A stretch of 64,000 nt of DNA from Novosphingobium album (ex Hu et al. 2023) (GTDB lineage Bacteria; Pseudomonadota; Alphaproteobacteria; Sphingomonadales; Sphingomonadaceae): assembly GCF_022832385.1 (NCBI RefSeq), contig NZ_JALHLE010000005.1, positions 124,001 to 188,000 on the forward strand, given 5' to 3'. The position numbers were made by a program, and so were the translations under genes. The notes below the pieces were generated by a model that saw nothing but the letters and a program-made list of their open reading frames with translations, did not search any database and was not told the origin of the DNA. Positions 54,754 to 63,480 of the stretch are shown here, one piece after another; positions within the stretch are counted from its first letter, which is position 1, and each line of letters opens with the position of its first letter.

Positions 54754-55139
54754 TCCCAGTCCAGAGCTCCCTTCTTCCATGCATAGGCAAGGCCAATGGC
54801 CAGTTCGCCGAGGAACACCATCATCGTCAGCCAGCCGGCCCAGCCGGTCTCCTTGAGCGAGACGGCCCAGGGGAACAGGAACGCGGCTTCAAGGTCGAAG
54901 ACGATGAACAGGATCGCCACGAGATAGAAGCGGACGTCGAACTTGCTGCGCGGATCCTCGAACGCGGGAAAGCCGCATTCATATTCGCTGTTTTTCTCGG
55001 CATTCGGCTGATGCGTGCCGGTCAGGCGGGCGACGCCCATCGGAAGAAAAACGATCACCCCCGAAAGCGCCAGCGCAATCACCAGGAATATCAGGATCGG
55101 CAGGTATTGTGACAGATCAGTCAATGGTTCTGGCCTCAT
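54750..55139 (-). CDS. nuoA: NADH-quinone oxidoreductase subunit A
   Basis: Membrane subunit of 124-129 residues with three helices; signatures are [22 protein letters not shown] and [20 protein letters not shown]. The start is uncertain: ATG at 55139 ([13 protein letters not shown]), or a TTG at 55124 giving a product closer to usual NuoA N-termini. It is the first gene of the 14-subunit operon. Confidence 0.94.
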   Translation of the reverse strand: MRPEPLTDLSQYLPILIFLVIALALSGVIVFLPMGVARLTGTHQPNAEKNSEYECGFPAFEDPRSKFDVRFYLVAILFIVFDLEAAFLFPWAVSLKETGWAGWLTMMVFLGELAIGLAYAWKKGALDWE

Positions 55140-55604
55140 ACCGGAATGCGACTGCCGGACTCGTCCCATGCGGAGCACGTCCGGTCGTTGGGCGCGCTCT
55201 TAGGACAGGCATATCGGCATCGCAAGGTGTCCGCGTGGATTATTCCGGCCTTATGCGTTGCATTGCAACAAGACTCGGCACGGGAATGAGGGAATCCCGG
55301 CATCACAGCGACTGACGCCGCCTCTGCACAGCAATGAAAGCCCGAAAACCCGTCACTGTTGCGCCTGTGCGAGTCGGTCTGGCATTCTGGCCAGGCGTCA
55401 CCACATAGACGCAGGAAACCTTTACAGATGCGGTCCGGCCCCGGAGTCGAGGCTGCTGTAATGACAAATCCGTTCTGGTATCGGACGGCCACGGTGCCAG
55501 AACAATTCGCTGCAGCGGCGACGCCGCTTCAATCATTGCATTTGGTGCATCGCAACATTATCCGGTCGGCAACTGTCTAACATCATAGCTCGAGAGGCAC
55601 GCAC
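55140..55604. other. intergenic region between divergent nuoA and the thiolase gene
   Basis: About 465 nt that must contain the nuo promoter (leftward) and the thiolase promoter (rightward). Several short frames exist, but none has good protein character. I see no tRNA, riboswitch or terminator. The last 100 nt before the thiolase gene are more AT-rich (TTGCATTTGGTGCATCGCAA), consistent with a promoter. Confidence 0.4.
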
Positions 55605-56798
55605 ATGGCCCAGATTTCGGCATCTGATCCGATCGTCATTCTTTCTTACGCACGCACGCCCATGGGCGGCCTGCAGGGCGCCTTCGCCGATGTTTCGGCG
55701 ACTGACCTCGGCGCCACCGCCGTCAAGGCCGCTGTAGAGCGCGCCGGAGTCGCCGGCGAGGACATCGAGCGCATCTACATGGGCTGCGTACTGCCCGCCG
55801 GTCTCGGCCAGGCCCCTGCCCGCCAGGCAGCGATCAAGGCCGGTCTTCCCAAGTCGGTGCAGGCGACCACCGTCAACAAGGTCTGCGGCTCGGGCATGCA
55901 GACGGTCATCATGGGCGCAGAAGCCCTCGCCGCCGGTTCGCTAGACGTCGTTGTGGCGGGCGGCATGGAATCGATGACCAACGCCCCCTACCTGCTCAAA
56001 AAGCATCGTTCAGGCGCGCGCGCTGGTCACGATACCGCTTACGACCACATGTTCCTCGACGGCCTCGAGGATGCCTACGAGGGCGGCTCGATGGGCTCTT
56101 TCGCTCAGAAGACGGCCGACGAATACCAGCTCACTCGCGACAACCAGGACGATTACTCCATCGAGTCGCTGCGCCGCGCCGTCGAAGCTATCGACACCGG
56201 CGCCTTCAAGGGCGAAGTCGTTCCCGTCACCGTGAAGACCCGCAAGGGCGACGTGGTGGTCGATACCGACGAGCAGCCGGGCAAGGGCAATCCGGACAAG
56301 ATCCGTGCGCTCAAGGCCGCCTTCGCCAAGGACGGCACCATCACCGCCGCCAGCTCCAGCTCGATCTCGGACGGTGCTGCGGCCATGGTGCTCAGCCGCA
56401 AGAGCGTGGCCGAAGCCAAGGGTCTGACCCCGGTGGCCACCGTTGTCGGCGTGTCCGCCCACGCGCAGGAGCCTGCGAAGTTCACCACGGCTCCGGTCGG
56501 CGCGATCACCAAGCTGATGGAAAAGACCGGCTGGCAACTTTCGGACGTAGACCTGTTCGAAGTGAACGAGGCTTTCGCCTGCGTCGCGATGTTCGCGATG
56601 AAGGACCTCGGCATCCCGCATGACAAGGTCAACATCCACGGCGGCGCCACGGCTCTCGGCCACCCGATCGGCGCCTCGGGCACCCGCATCATTGTTACCC
56701 TGATCAATGCCCTGAAGGAAAAGGGCCTGAAGAAGGGTGTTGCCTCGCTTTGCATCGGCGGCGGCGAAGCGACGGCCGTGGCGGTCGAGCTGGTCTGA
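55605..56798 (+). CDS. acetyl-CoA C-acetyltransferase (thiolase)
   Basis: Type II biosynthetic-type thiolase of 397 residues that condenses two acetyl-CoA to acetoacetyl-CoA, or the reverse. Cys active sites are in NKVCGSGMQTVIMGAEA and SLCIGGGEATAVAVE; the catalytic His is in GGATALGHPIGASGTR. It could serve polyhydroxybutyrate synthesis (phaA) or ketone-body/fatty-acid use (atoB); no phaB or phaC is adjacent, so I leave the symbol open. AGAGG precedes the ATG, and a strong terminator follows. Confidence 0.94.
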   Translation: MAQISASDPIVILSYARTPMGGLQGAFADVSATDLGATAVKAAVERAGVAGEDIERIYMGCVLPAGLGQAPARQAAIKAGLPKSVQATTVNKVCGSGMQTVIMGAEALAAGSLDVVVAGGMESMTNAPYLLKKHRSGARAGHDTAYDHMFLDGLEDAYEGGSMGSFAQKTADEYQLTRDNQDDYSIESLRRAVEAIDTGAFKGEVVPVTVKTRKGDVVVDTDEQPGKGNPDKIRALKAAFAKDGTITAASSSSISDGAAAMVLSRKSVAEAKGLTPVATVVGVSAHAQEPAKFTTAPVGAITKLMEKTGWQLSDVDLFEVNEAFACVAMFAMKDLGIPHDKVNIHGGATALGHPIGASGTRIIVTLINALKEKGLKKGVASLCIGGGEATAVAVELV

Positions 56799-56823
56799 TC
56801 GCAAGACCAAAACACAGAACATG

Positions 56824-56858
56824 AAACCCCCGCCCTCACCGGCGGGGGTTTTCTTTTT
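56824..56858 (+). terminator. intrinsic terminator of the thiolase gene
   Basis: AAACCCCCGCC (56824-56834) and GGCGGGGGTTT (56841-56851) form an 11-bp stem with a 6-nt loop, continuing into TTTTCTTTTT. Confidence 0.93.
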
Positions 56859-57031
56859 CCCGCGCCCTTACCCGGCTCGCGCGACCTTTCGCGTGCATCA
56901 ATACAATCAAGGTAAACGGTCACGCCCCCGAAGCAGCGGACAAGTCCCATCTGTCACAAAAGTGAAATTTAACCCCCACACACTAGACGCGGAAAGCATT
57001 GCCCCAGCCCCCCTTCCAACATGGAGCTTCA

Positions 57032-58873
57032 ATGTTTTCCCGCAGCGTAACCGCCCGTTTGATGGCGCCCCTGTTCCTTTCGTTTTCCCTCCTCTGCCTG
57101 CTGACAGGCGTAACCCTTCACCTCGAACGTTCTGTCGCCAACGCCAACGACGCCGCGCTCGATGCGGAATCGCTGGCCTTTGAGCTGGGCGAACTGCGGT
57201 CGGTAAGCCGTTCGCTGCAGCGAGACGCATTGAACCTGATCAGCGAGCCCGCCGGGGAAGGGCGCTCCGTGATCATGGGCAAGTTCGACAAGCGCAAGGG
57301 CAAGATGGAAGAGGACCTGCGTTCGCTTCAGGAATCGGCCAGCGCCGCCGGCCTCTCGCCCGACTTCTTTACCACCCAGGCTTCCGTCATTGCCGAACTG
57401 AGCGGCGTTGTGGAAATGGCCGGCGCAGGTAATGCCGTTGCCGCAACCGACCATTTCCGCAATCGCGTGCGCCCTGCCGAACGGGCTGCTTCAGAAATTG
57501 CCGATGCCCGCATCGATGCCCTCAAGGAGGAAATCGTCACGCTGCGCGAATCCGCGACCAGCACGGCAACGGATTTCCGGATCGTCCTGCTTGCCGCAAC
57601 GGCCATCCTGAGTGCGCTCGGGTTGTGGGCCGGCTTCCTGATCACCCGCAGGAGCGTGGTACTGCCGCTTAACGACCTGCGCGAAAGCATGGGCGTGCTG
57701 GCTTCAGGCCGGACCGATGCCGCGATCCCGCATGGTGGACGCGCCGACGAAATCGGCCAGATGAGCCAATCGATGAGCGTCTTCCGCGACCAGCTCGCTG
57801 CCGCCGAGCGCTCCAAGGAGGCCCAGACCGCGCTAATCGTCGACAGCATCGGTTCGGCGCTTTCGCGCCTCGCCGATGGCGACCTGGTTTACCGCGTCGA
57901 GACCAAGCTCGAGGGGCCTTTTGCCAAGCTCAGGACCGATTTCAACGAGGCCGCCACCTCGCTCCAGACCGCCTTTTCGCAAGTCGCGCAGGTTGCAGGC
58001 GGTATCAATGGCGGCGCCAGCGAGATCCGCGCCGCATCGGACGATCTCGCCCAGCGCACCGAGCAACAGGCCGCAAGCCTCGAAGAAACGGCAGCGGCAA
58101 TGAACCAGATCACCAGTACTGTCGGTACTACGGCCGATCGCGCGGCAAGCGCCAATGCGGTGGTGCGCAGCGTCAGGCAGGAAGCCGAACAGTCAGGCAC
58201 CATCGTCCGCAACGCCGTCGAGGCGATGAGCGGCATCGAACGCACCTCGAGCGAAATTTCCGAGATCATTTCGGTCATCGACGGCATCGCATTCCAGACC
58301 AACCTGCTCGCCCTCAACGCGGGTGTCGAGGCGGCCCGCGCCGGTGACGCCGGCAAGGGTTTTGCCGTCGTGGCATCGGAAGTGCGCGCCCTGGCCCAAC
58401 GCTCCGCCGAGGCCGCCACCAACGTCAAGAGCCGCATCAGCGCTTCGTCCGTACAGGTCCAGTCAGGCGTCCAGTTCGTCGGCGAGACCGGCGATGCCCT
58501 TAAGCGCATCATCGAGAGGATCGGCGAAATCGACAGCATCGTCGCTGAAATCGCGGAATCCGCCCTCGACCAGTCTTCGGGCCTTCAGCAGGTAAACCGC
58601 GCCGTGGCCGACATGGACGTGGTAACCCAGCAAAACGCCGCCATGGTCGAGGAAGCCACCGCCGCTGCACGCAGCCTTTCTGCCGAGGCCACGGGGCTCG
58701 CCGAGCAGATCGCCCGGTTTCGCACGGACGGAGCAGGCACACCTGTCACCAAGCCCGCGCAGCGTCCGGCCGCCCGCCGTCCAGCGCCCGCCACGCCGGC
58801 ACGGAACGCGGTGCCCCTGTCGATCGGAAATGCCGCGCTGGCTATCAATCACGACGATTGGTCGGAATTCTGA
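57032..58873 (+). CDS. methyl-accepting chemotaxis protein (second receptor)
   Basis: Chemoreceptor of 613 residues. TM1 is at about residues 9-30, a helical periplasmic domain extends to about 180, TM2 is at 185-206, followed by HAMP and the signalling hairpin with [20 protein letters not shown]. It ends in DDWSEF, identical to the receptor at 5829, implying shared CheR/CheB tethering. The ATG at 57032 has GGAGC 5 nt upstream; the longer frame from TTG 56999 lacks this. The ligand is unknown; no chemotaxis operon is adjacent. A Pro/Ala-rich linker (TKPAQRPAARRPAPATPARN) precedes the tail. Confidence 0.93.
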   Translation: MFSRSVTARLMAPLFLSFSLLCLLTGVTLHLERSVANANDAALDAESLAFELGELRSVSRSLQRDALNLISEPAGEGRSVIMGKFDKRKGKMEEDLRSLQESASAAGLSPDFFTTQASVIAELSGVVEMAGAGNAVAATDHFRNRVRPAERAASEIADARIDALKEEIVTLRESATSTATDFRIVLLAATAILSALGLWAGFLITRRSVVLPLNDLRESMGVLASGRTDAAIPHGGRADEIGQMSQSMSVFRDQLAAAERSKEAQTALIVDSIGSALSRLADGDLVYRVETKLEGPFAKLRTDFNEAATSLQTAFSQVAQVAGGINGGASEIRAASDDLAQRTEQQAASLEETAAAMNQITSTVGTTADRAASANAVVRSVRQEAEQSGTIVRNAVEAMSGIERTSSEISEIISVIDGIAFQTNLLALNAGVEAARAGDAGKGFAVVASEVRALAQRSAEAATNVKSRISASSVQVQSGVQFVGETGDALKRIIERIGEIDSIVAEIAESALDQSSGLQQVNRAVADMDVVTQQNAAMVEEATAAARSLSAEATGLAEQIARFRTDGAGTPVTKPAQRPAARRPAPATPARNAVPLSIGNAALAINHDDWSEF

Positions 58874-58886
58874 TCCCGTCCGAAAC

Positions 58887-58919
58887 CGTTCCGGCGGGCC
58901 TTCACGGCCTGCCGGAACG
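58887..58919. terminator. bidirectional hairpin between convergent chemoreceptor and SH3 genes
   Basis: CGTTCCGGCGGGCC (58887-58900) and GGCCTGCCGGAACG (58906-58919) form a 14-bp stem with one G-U pair and a 5-nt loop. No T-run follows on either strand, so it may act through stem strength or as an mRNA 3' end stabiliser. Confidence 0.55.
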
Positions 58920-58950
58920 CCGCAAACCTTCCGGCCAACCGCATTCAGGA

Positions 58951-59439
58951 TCAGGGCTCACCAGCGCCCCAAAGCGAGTCCTCGTGGACGAAACCCTTGT
59001 GGCCATCGGTATCGAAGGCGCACCAGCCATCTGTGCACTCACCAAGCAGACCGACCACGCCCGGCTCAACACGCCACAGCATCGGTGACGAATCGCGCCC
59101 CTCGGCGTGTAACTCGATCAGCCCATCGCCTCTTACAATAGCGGCGCGCTGGCGCGACAGCAGGAGGTCGCGCATCCAGCCCTTGTCGCCGTCCGGATCC
59201 TCAATCTGACGCCAGGGGCCTTCGCGACGGATGATCCTCACCGGCAGGTGCTGGCGGCGGTAGACCCACGCGATCTTGTACGAGTCGCCCGGCCCTACAC
59301 GCATGTAGGCCTTGTCCGTGTCGATCGAGGCCCAATAGGGCACTTTGTCGTCATCGGCCGCCTGTGCGGGCACCGACAAGGCACAAGGCACCATCGCGCA
59401 GACGGCAAACAGCGGCAACATCAGAGACAAGCGCTTCAT
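58951..59439 (-). CDS. exported SH3-domain protein
   Basis: Periplasmic protein of 162 residues. A signal peptide (about 1-27, cleavage after AQA) is followed by two bacterial SH3-like modules: the first around AYMRVGPGDSYKIAWVYRRQ to DKGWMRDLLLS, the second ending in GWCAFDTDGHKGFVHEDSLW. Such domains bind peptidoglycan or protein partners; no catalytic site is visible. This architecture is widespread in sphingomonads and rhizobia. It is convergent with the chemoreceptor gene and divergent from the dehydrogenase gene at 59520. Confidence 0.88.
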   Translation of the reverse strand: MKRLSLMLPLFAVCAMVPCALSVPAQAADDDKVPYWASIDTDKAYMRVGPGDSYKIAWVYRRQHLPVRIIRREGPWRQIEDPDGDKGWMRDLLLSRQRAAIVRGDGLIELHAEGRDSSPMLWRVEPGVVGLLGECTDGWCAFDTDGHKGFVHEDSLWGAGEP

Positions 59440-59519
59440 GGCACAAGCTTTACCGCGCAGCGGAGGGACGCTTCAAGACTTCTTGACCCGGACCCTGTGG
59501 ACGGCATAGCCGGTAGCCC

Positions 59520-60539
59520 ATGACCGCACCGGCAAGCGAAACTTCCGACCCGACCCGCCCGCACCGTCCACGGGTGATCGTCACCCGCAGGCTTCTGCCA
59601 GAAGTCGAAGCGCGCATGACCGAACTGTTCGACGTTTCGCTCAATACGTCCGACACGCCGATGTCGCGCGACGAGCTTGCTGCAGCGATGCAGGACTGTG
59701 ACGTGCTGGTGCCGACCGTCACCGATTCGATCGACGCGGACCTGATTGCCGGGGCGGGGGAGCGGCTCGGACTGATCGCCAGTTTTGGCGCGGGCACCGA
59801 ACATATCGACGTGGCCGGCGCACGGGCCCGCAAGATCATGGTCACCAACACGCCCGGCGTCTTTACCGACGACACCGCCGACCTGACGCTGGCACTCATC
59901 ATCCTCGTCTCGCGCCGCTTCAGCGAGAACGCGAAGATCCTGCGCGAAGGCCGCTGGGCCGGCTGGGGTCCCTCGGTGATGCTCGGCCATTCGCTGATGG
60001 GCAAGACGCTGGGCATCGTCGGCATGGGGCGCATCGGGCAGGCCGTTGCCCATCGCGCCAAGGCCTTCGGCATGGAAATCCGCTACCACAACCGGCACCA
60101 GCTGCCGGTGGCGCTGGAGAACATGTTCTCTGCCCGCTACGAACCCGATCTTGACCGTCTGACGGCCGATGCGGACATCCTCACCTTGCACTGCCCGGCC
60201 GGCCCCGCGACGACGAACCTCTACGATGCCCGCCGCCTGTCCCTGATGAAGCCCGGCGCCTGCATCGTGAACACAGGACGCGGCCAGCTGATCGACGAGG
60301 AAGCACTGATTGCTGCGCTGTCCGAGGGGCGCCTCGCGGGCGCCGGTCTCGACGTTTTCGCACGCGAACCGAAGATCGACCCGCGTCTTCTGGAGCTTCC
60401 GGGGCTTGTCGCCCTGCCCCATCTGGGCAGCGCCACTTATGAAGGGCGCGGCGCGGCGGGCGAACGAATCATCGCCAATATCCGGTTCTGGGTTGACGGG
60501 CACCGGCCGCCCGACATGGTACTGCCAGACCTGTCCTGA
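59520..60539 (+). CDS. D-isomer-specific 2-hydroxyacid dehydrogenase
   Basis: NAD(P)-dependent dehydrogenase of 339 residues. The nucleotide-binding motif is GIVGMGRIGQAVAHRAKAFG. The catalytic Arg is in IVNTGRGQLIDEEAL, the Glu in DVFAREPKID and the His in VALPHLGSATYEGR. It is most like the glyoxylate/hydroxypyruvate reductase branch, but the true substrate (glyoxylate, hydroxypyruvate, phosphoglycerate analogues) cannot be decided. The small C-terminal ACT domain of SerA is absent. Confidence 0.9.
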   Translation: MTAPASETSDPTRPHRPRVIVTRRLLPEVEARMTELFDVSLNTSDTPMSRDELAAAMQDCDVLVPTVTDSIDADLIAGAGERLGLIASFGAGTEHIDVAGARARKIMVTNTPGVFTDDTADLTLALIILVSRRFSENAKILREGRWAGWGPSVMLGHSLMGKTLGIVGMGRIGQAVAHRAKAFGMEIRYHNRHQLPVALENMFSARYEPDLDRLTADADILTLHCPAGPATTNLYDARRLSLMKPGACIVNTGRGQLIDEEALIAALSEGRLAGAGLDVFAREPKIDPRLLELPGLVALPHLGSATYEGRGAAGERIIANIRFWVDGHRPPDMVLPDLS

Positions 60540-60649
60540 TCATGCTGATCCTTCCCGATCCGCGTGTCCGAGGATGCCGAGCCTGAAGGCCTCAACATCA
60601 CTAGCCGCCGCGCGCGCCTGGGAATTCGATTGACAATCACCCCGCAGCG

Positions 60650-60683
60650 GCGGGAGATCGCGCCATGACAGGCGATCTCCCGC
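60650..60683 (+). promoter_or_regulatory. 12-bp perfect hairpin with the DUF805 start codon in its loop
   Basis: GCGGGAGATCGC (60650-60661) is exactly complementary to GCGATCTCCCGC (60672-60683). The 10-nt loop GCCATGACAG contains the ATG (60665-60667), and the purine-rich GGGAGA in the left arm is the only plausible ribosome-binding site. The structure would strongly limit translation unless opened by a factor, temperature or a translating ribosome. Confidence 0.6.
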
Positions 60684-61180
60684 TCTTCGGCCAGGCCATC
60701 AGGCGTACCTTCACGGCGAACGGGCGCGCCCGCCGCTCAGAGCTGATCGTGTATGTCGTTGTTTCGCAGCTGCTGTGTGCGGTTCTGGCAGTATTGGCCG
60801 GCTTCACCCTCGAGGGCGAGCCACTGGCGTGGCTGCGCTTTGCCATGTTCTCGCTGGCGGTGGCCCCGCTCTTCGCTCTCACCGCACGGCGGCTGCACGA
60901 TTTCAGGCAGAGCGGCAAGTGGACCGTGCTGCTGTGGCTCGTCGCGGCCCGCAGCATCGGTCTCGACCTCGCCGCCCGTCTTGGCGGATGGGAAACACGC
61001 GCACTGATCGAGGCGCCGCTGTCCTATGTCGACTGGCTGCTCTTCCTGCCCTTCGTATGGCTCTACGTGGTGCTGGTGATCGTGCCGGGCAACAAAGGAC
61101 CCAACCGGTTCGGGCCAGATCAACACGACGAGCCCGAAAACAGAACGGCCGGTCCGGGAAGTCCCGAACCGGCCGCCTGA
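60665..61180 (+). CDS. DUF805 family membrane protein
   Basis: Membrane protein of 171 residues with about four helices. The family pattern is present: FTANGRARRSELIVYVVV at the N-terminus (usual F-x-G-R-x-R-R-x-E-F/L), TARRLHDFRQSGKWTVLL and VPGNKGPNRFGPD near the end. The function is unknown. The ribosome-binding site and start codon are inside a perfect hairpin. The last 12 codons overlap a stem-loop (61147-61174) that I assign as terminator of the convergent gene. Confidence 0.88.
   Translation: MTGDLPLFGQAIRRTFTANGRARRSELIVYVVVSQLLCAVLAVLAGFTLEGEPLAWLRFAMFSLAVAPLFALTARRLHDFRQSGKWTVLLWLVAARSIGLDLAARLGGWETRALIEAPLSYVDWLLFLPFVWLYVVLVIVPGNKGPNRFGPDQHDEPENRTAGPGSPEPAA
61147..61174 (-). terminator. 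terminator of the nitronate-monooxygenase-like gene, embedded in the DUF805 coding end
   Basis: GGCCGGTCCGGG (61147-61158) pairs with CCCGAACCGGCC (61163-61174) with one mismatch and a 4-nt loop. On the reverse strand it is followed by GTTCTGTTTT, a usable T-run, so it terminates leftward transcription from the gene ending at 61203. Confidence 0.65.
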
Positions 61181-61202
61181 AATCGGTTGCTGACAACGGC
61201 GA

Positions 61203-62609
61203 TCAGTCGCCCGTCAGGATGCGGTCCACCAGTTCCTTCACCGTCGGCGTGAAGCCGTTGGAGTAGAACGGGTCCTGCTTGAAATTGTAGGCCGCGTGGC
61301 CCGCGAACATAAGGTTCTCGTCGATCGGACCGCCGTGGGCGATGTCCTGCAGGGTCTTCTGAATGCAGAAGCTGCGCGGATCGGCCAGGCGCCCGGTGGT
61401 GTAGTCGTCGTGGTCCTTCCACGACGAGAACCCGCAATGCGACAGGCAGCCCATGCAGTCGGCCTGATCCTGACGGATCTCGTCGCGCTCGGTCGGCGAA
61501 ACAAAGATGATCGTATCATCCGGCGTGCGCAGGCCATCGGTAAAGCCCTGAGCGGTCCAGGCGCGCGCACGTTCCAGATCCTTGGGCGCGACCCAGAAGT
61601 TCTTGCCCTTCACACCGACGTCGAGCCGCACGGTGTGCTCGCCTGCCTCGACCTTGGAATAGGGTATCTGCCGATCGGAACGCGCTTCGAGATTCCGCAG
61701 GAACGGGTTGCGAACCGCAGATGAGTAGAAGCCCGTCGGCGAGAAACGGTGCAGCAGCACATCGCCCGGTTCCAGTGTACGCAGATGGTCCTTCCACGCC
61801 TGCGGAATCGGACTTTCATGTGTCAGCAGCGGGCGTGTGCCGAACTGGAACGCGATCGTGCCGAGTTCTGCGTTGTCGATCCACTCGTTCCAGTCGCGCA
61901 GATACCAGACGCCCCCGGCCATGACGATCGGCACGTCGTCCGAGATGCCTTCCTTGCGCATCACGTCGCGCAGCGCCTTGACGCGCGGATAGGGATCTTC
62001 CGGCTTCAGCGGGTCTTCGGCATTGGACAGGCCGTTGTGCCCGCCCGCCAGCCAGGGGTCTTCATAGACCACCGCCGCCATGAGGTCGGACACCTTGTGA
62101 TAGGCGCGCTTCCACAGCGCGCGGAAAGCACGGCCCGAACTGACGATCGGCAGATAGTTGACGTTGAAGCGCTGCGCGATCTCGGACAGCTTGTAGGGCA
62201 TGCCCGCGCCGCAGGTCACGCCGGTGACCATGCCCCTGGTCTTTTCGAGCACGCCTTCCAGCACCTGCTGGGCTCCGCCCATTTCCCACAGCACGTTGAT
62301 ATTGATAGCGCCCTTGCCGTTGGCGATGTCGTAGGCGCGGCGCACCTGCTCGACCGCGCCATCAATGGCGTACTTGATCAGTTCCTCGTGGCGCTCCTTG
62401 CGGGTCAACGCCTTATAGATCTGGGGAATGATCTTGCCTTCGGCATCGTAGCTGTCGGCATTGACCGCACTGACCGTGCCGATGCCGCCTGCGGCGGCCC
62501 ACGCGCCGGAGCTCATGTGGTTGGTGGCTGCCACGCCCTTGCCGCCTTCAACCAGCGGCCAGACTTCGCGCCCGCCATAGACAATCGGCTTGAGACCCTT
62601 GAAACTCAT
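61203..62609 (-). CDS. nitronate monooxygenase family flavoprotein with cysteine-rich C-terminus
   Basis: TIM-barrel FMN protein of 468 residues in the nitronate monooxygenase/2-nitropropane dioxygenase family, recognised from MSSGAWAAAGGIGTVSAVNA, VTCGAGMPYKLSEIAQRF, LPIVSSGRAFRALWKRAYHK and VPIVMAGGVWYLRDW with GTIAFQFGTRPLLT. Typical members have 320-380 residues. Here the last 110 residues add CMGCLSHCGFSSWKD with Cys385, Cys388 and Cys392 and a later Cys415 (RSFCIQKTL), a pattern that could hold an iron-sulfur cluster or zinc. The ATG at 62609 starts the conserved MSFKGLKPIVYGGREVWP; the longer frame is not supported. Substrate unknown. Confidence 0.85.
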   Translation of the reverse strand: MSFKGLKPIVYGGREVWPLVEGGKGVAATNHMSSGAWAAAGGIGTVSAVNADSYDAEGKIIPQIYKALTRKERHEELIKYAIDGAVEQVRRAYDIANGKGAININVLWEMGGAQQVLEGVLEKTRGMVTGVTCGAGMPYKLSEIAQRFNVNYLPIVSSGRAFRALWKRAYHKVSDLMAAVVYEDPWLAGGHNGLSNAEDPLKPEDPYPRVKALRDVMRKEGISDDVPIVMAGGVWYLRDWNEWIDNAELGTIAFQFGTRPLLTHESPIPQAWKDHLRTLEPGDVLLHRFSPTGFYSSAVRNPFLRNLEARSDRQIPYSKVEAGEHTVRLDVGVKGKNFWVAPKDLERARAWTAQGFTDGLRTPDDTIIFVSPTERDEIRQDQADCMGCLSHCGFSSWKDHDDYTTGRLADPRSFCIQKTLQDIAHGGPIDENLMFAGHAAYNFKQDPFYSNGFTPTVKELVDRILTGD

Positions 62610-62660
62610 AACTTCTTTCGTCTTTCCCCTGGCTCTGCGCGTCACCGCCGCCCATTTCCA

Positions 62661-63398
62661 TCAATCCGCCTGCGTGCCCCCCGGCACCCGGCAGGGCACA
62701 ATCTTTTCCGGCGCCGGCCGTGCACCCACGGCTTCGAACTGGGCATAATAGCCCTGCAGTTCCGGCTTACGAACAAATTCCGTCAAACGAAAGCCCACGG
62801 CCGCCATTTCGCAGAAGAGAAGCGCGGGAGGGATACCGTGCGCCCCGGTGCCCCGGTCCCTGTCGACCACGATCACCTTGCCGCCGGAATGCAGCGCCGG
62901 GCGCAGATGCCACAGGAAGGCATAGGGCTCCGCAACCTCATGGTACATGTGAACCATGAAAATCCGGTCAAAGCTTCTGGGCGGCAGACTGGGATCGTCC
63001 GCCTTGCCGAGCTTGATCGAGACATTGTCCAGCCCGTCGCGCATGACGCGCGCGCCCAGCGCCTCGGTCACCTGCGGATCGATGTCCTCGGCCAGCACCC
63101 TGCCCTTCGTCCCGACCCGTTCGGCCAGATGCACGGTGTAGTATCCGCCGCCCGCTCCGATGTCGGCCACGGTCATGCCCGGCGCGACCCGGGCAAGATC
63201 CATTACCGCCCGCGCTTCGCCCATGCGGTCGCGATCCGCTTCCGAGCCGAACGCCGCGCCGGTCACTTCCGAAAACGGACGCTCTGCCTTCGGGAACGCG
63301 CGTGCGCCGGGCGCCCGACCGTCATCGGCCGTACGTTGCTGACAGGCGCAGAGCGCCAGCGTCAGGGCCGCAAAAGCAAAGGGGCGATGCCGGAACAT
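62661..63398 (-). CDS. predicted lipoprotein with class I SAM methyltransferase domain
   Basis: Protein of 245 residues. The start at 63398 gives a hydrophobic leader (FRHRPFAFAALTLALCACQQ) with a lipobox-like LALCAC. The rest is a Rossmann methyltransferase: motif I VADIGAGGGYYTVHLAE, acidic residue in VLAEDIDPQ, motif with FDRIFMVHMYHEVAEPYAFL, then LRPALHSGGKVIVVDRD. A methyltransferase outside the cytoplasm would lack its cofactor, so either the leader is a false signal or the domain has another role. Homologues with the same leader are common in sphingomonads. It stands alone between the nitronate-monooxygenase-like gene and prfB. Confidence 0.8.
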   Translation of the reverse strand: MFRHRPFAFAALTLALCACQQRTADDGRAPGARAFPKAERPFSEVTGAAFGSEADRDRMGEARAVMDLARVAPGMTVADIGAGGGYYTVHLAERVGTKGRVLAEDIDPQVTEALGARVMRDGLDNVSIKLGKADDPSLPPRSFDRIFMVHMYHEVAEPYAFLWHLRPALHSGGKVIVVDRDRGTGAHGIPPALLFCEMAAVGFRLTEFVRKPELQGYYAQFEAVGARPAPEKIVPCRVPGGTQAD

Positions 63399-63480
63399 GC
63401 AGCCCCTTAGCGCCTTGCCCACAGATTGGCAAAAAGCCGGACTGCGCATTCCCCCGCACGGGAGGACAACACGTCAGGCG

